64,000 nucleotides of DNA from JACOMS01 sp964352785. Lineage in GTDB: Bacteria; Pseudomonadota; Alphaproteobacteria; Caulobacterales; Maricaulaceae. Below, in pieces: positions 62,497 through 64,000 of this stretch; the stretch's first letter is position 1, and every line of letters starts with the position of its first letter. The stretch covers positions 16,741 to 80,740 of the forward strand of contig CAYGTI010000014.1 of assembly GCA_964352785.1 (NCBI GenBank). The letters are read 5' to 3'. The translations under genes and the position numbers were made by a program. The notes beneath the pieces were generated by a model. That model saw nothing but the letters and a program-made list of their open reading frames with translations, searched no databases and was not told the DNA's origin.

Positions 62497-64000
62497 GTGG
62501 AAAACTCTACACATAAACATGGTGAAGCGCCGTTAATCTTCACCGGTGAACGCTATCAACCTGAGGTTGGCGGGGATGTGCAGCTTGAGCATTTGCATCG
62601 CTATGCTTTTGCTCAAGATTTTACCTCAGGTAAAGTTGTTTTAGACATTGCATGCGGTGAAGGCTACGGCAGTGCTATACTCAGCGAAACCGCAAAGCAT
62701 GTCACGGGTGTTGACATTGCTGATGATGCCGTTTTGCATGCGAGGCAAAAATACCCGAACAAGAATTTAAATTTTCTGCAGGGTGATTGTGCTAAAATCC
62801 CGTTGAAGTCCAATAGTGTGGATATCGTTGTAAGCTTTGAAACCATAGAACATCATGATCAACATGTAGAAATGATGGAAGAAATCAAAAGGGTTCTCAA
62901 GCCGAAAGGCATGATGATAATGTCGAGCCCTAACAAAAAAGAATATTCCGATATTCCAAATTACAACAATCCCTTTCATATTAAAGAGCTTTACACGGAA
63001 GAGTTCGAAGCATTAATCGGTACTTATTTTGAAAACGTCATGAGCTTTCGACAACGTGTGATTTATGCATCTGCCGTTGTTTCAGAAAAGCCCAAGACTG
63101 AAATTACTACGTTTGAATATGTTGATGATAATGTTAGAAAAGTGCCTTCATTCAAGTCAATTTATGATATAGTCATTGCATCTGATATGGCTTTGCCAAA
63201 TGCTTCCAATAGCTTACTAGAAGTTGATATAGCCAAAGTTTTAGAAGGTCACACGCGGCACATTAACTCTCTTACCGCAACACTAGAATCTGTTATTGTG
63301 GATCGTGATTCAACGGCTTCGGCACTCAAAGATGCACGAGCCCGACATTCACGGGATATTGAACAGAAAGATAAGCACATATCGCAAGTTAGTGAGAGCT
63401 TATCAGCACTCATTACTGATCGTGATTTCACTGCAAGAGCTTTGAAGGATGTCCAGTCAGGTCAGTTTACAGAACGAGCCGTTAAAGAAGAACATATTTC
63501 AGAATTAATGCTGACTTTAGAGTCAGTGATCAAAGATCGCGACGCAACCGCTGACACTATTAAAAGTCTTCGCGCTTCATATAAAAAAGAACTTGAGGGA
63601 AAAGACAGTCATATAGCTAAGCTAACCGATAGCTTAACCTCTGTTATCATAGACCGGGATAGATCTGTGCAAGCCATAGCGCTTATAGAGGGAGCTTCAA
63701 AAGCTGAACTAGAGTTAAAAAACTTTCATATCGCCGAGGTTACCCAAAGCCTCCAAGCCGTTATCGACGACAGAGACTCTACAGCAAAAGCGCTCAAATC
63801 TGTTGAAAAATCACATACCGAGGAACTTAAAAGCAAAGACGCACACATTGAGGCAGTCAGTCAAAGCCTTCAGGACGTCATAGACGACAGAGACTCTACA
63901 GCAAAAGCGCTCAAATCTGTTGAAAAATCACATACCGAGGAACTTAAAAGCAAAGACGCACACATTGAGGCAGTCAGTCAAAGCCTTCAGGACGTCATAG
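62497..64000 (+). CDS. SAM methyltransferase with long tandem-repeat coiled coil (3' end outside window)
   Basis: 501 codons are visible, frame open at the right edge. It starts at GTG 62497, the first start after TGA 62491-62493. Residues about 15-200 hold a class I methyltransferase (TGERYQPEVGGDVQLEHLHRY, VLDIACGEGYGSAIL, IVVSFETIEHHDQH). From residue 266 to the edge runs a strict 39-residue repeat predicted to form a coiled coil. The layout of a methyltransferase followed by a long coiled coil beside Wzm/Wzt resembles WbdD-type chain terminators. No kinase domain is visible so far, and glycosyltransferase domains could follow beyond the edge. Confidence 0.85.
   Translation, partial: MENSTHKHGEAPLIFTGERYQPEVGGDVQLEHLHRYAFAQDFTSGKVVLDIACGEGYGSAILSETAKHVTGVDIADDAVLHARQKYPNKNLNFLQGDCAKIPLKSNSVDIVVSFETIEHHDQHVEMMEEIKRVLKPKGMMIMSSPNKKEYSDIPNYNNPFHIKELYTEEFEALIGTYFENVMSFRQRVIYASAVVSEKPKTEITTFEYVDDNVRKVPSFKSIYDIVIASDMALPNASNSLLEVDIAKVLEGHTRHINSLTATLESVIVDRDSTASALKDARARHSRDIEQKDKHISQVSESLSALITDRDFTARALKDVQSGQFTERAVKEEHISELMLTLESVIKDRDATADTIKSLRASYKKELEGKDSHIAKLTDSLTSVIIDRDRSVQAIALIEGASKAELELKNFHIAEVTQSLQAVIDDRDSTAKALKSVEKSHTEELKSKDAHIEAVSQSLQDVIDDRDSTAKALKSVEKSHTEELKSKDAHIEAVSQSLQDVI
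63292..64000 (+). repeat. Tandem 117-bp (39-codon) repeats
   Basis: Repeat units begin at 63292, 63409, 63526, 63643, 63760 and 63877, each exactly 39 codons, with a further unit starting at the edge. The shared pattern is [VL]IxDRDxTAxALK, then a charged stretch, then KDxHIxxVxxSLxx. The first four copies have diverged; the last two are identical at DNA level from 63766. Confidence 0.95.
63766..63999 (+). repeat. Perfect 117-bp direct duplication
   Basis: The 117 bp at 63766-63882 are repeated without a visible change at 63883-63999. It keeps frame and repeat phase, and points to a recent duplication or ongoing copy-number change by recombination or slippage. Confidence 0.95.

Noticed and set aside
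63292..64000. CRISPR-like or intergenic repeat array
   Set aside because: Units are contiguous with no unique spacers and keep an open reading frame; they are protein repeats.

Overview
The window looks like chromosomal DNA of a moderate-GC (about half, judged by eye) alphaproteobacterium, most likely a marine or prosthecate lineage of the Hyphomonadales/Caulobacterales type. The pointers are an ATP12-type F1 assembly chaperone, a DUF4167 protein, the crcB-rluC-like-atp12-osmC and dnaX-ybaB neighbourhoods, an infC product beginning xARRP, and dense overlapping operons. I see no rRNA or tRNA gene, CRISPR array, insertion sequence or prophage.

Layout. 1-3.9 kb: the tail of a cytochrome P450, nudC, a YHS/DoxX pair, kdsB and an FKBP-type lipoprotein. 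3.9-7.1 kb: a probable zinc TonB-dependent receptor with His/Asp-rich loops, a small DUF2946-like protein and a membrane-anchored unknown. 7.1-9.9 kb: an unusual Hsp70-like ATPase with a hydrophobic C-terminal region, translationally coupled to an unrecognised membrane protein. 10-17.2 kb: xerC, ygfZ, a DUF1761 protein, metG, a GST, xthA, a polymerase-beta-fold nucleotidyltransferase-like protein and an ABM-domain protein. 17.3-24.6 kb: a complete five-step histidine degradation locus (hutH, hutU, hutI, hutF, hutG) with the repressor hutC and a strong dyad operator between the divergent arms.

24.6-32.2 kb: a tight five-gene operon of inositol-phosphate synthase, CDP-alcohol phosphotransferase, MOP-type flippase, RND/MMPL-type exporter, and an inositol-phosphate cytidylyltransferase fused to a glycerophosphodiester phosphodiesterase. 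I read it as a pathway that makes, flips and exports a phosphoinositol compound, probably a lipid; this is the best candidate for an undescribed system. 32.3-35.5 kb: a DUF2141 protein and a BlaI/M56-peptidase pair with two visible BlaI boxes. 35.5-38.0 kb: osmC, atp12, a pseudouridine synthase and crcB. 38.1-43.0 kb: a DUF2785 lipoprotein and a sulfate-activation operon (cysD, cysNC and a coupled DHH phosphoesterase), in which CysD carries an N-terminal helix-turn-helix-like extension. 43.2-52.7 kb: a DegT-family aminotransferase, hisS, an M24 peptidase, an MBL hydrolase, ybaB, dnaX, a DUF4167 protein, prmC and an alpha/beta hydrolase.

52.7-64 kb: surface polysaccharide synthesis. There are two glycosyltransferases, the four dTDP-rhamnose genes (rmlC, rmlA, rmlD, rmlB), a Wzm/Wzt ABC exporter whose Wzt has a C-terminal substrate-binding domain, a zinc-ribbon methyltransferase-like protein, and at the edge a methyltransferase followed by perfectly phased 39-residue repeats. 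That layout recalls WbdD-type chain-terminating enzymes, whose coiled coil sets O-antigen length. infC lies inside this region and appears to start with the rare codon ATA.
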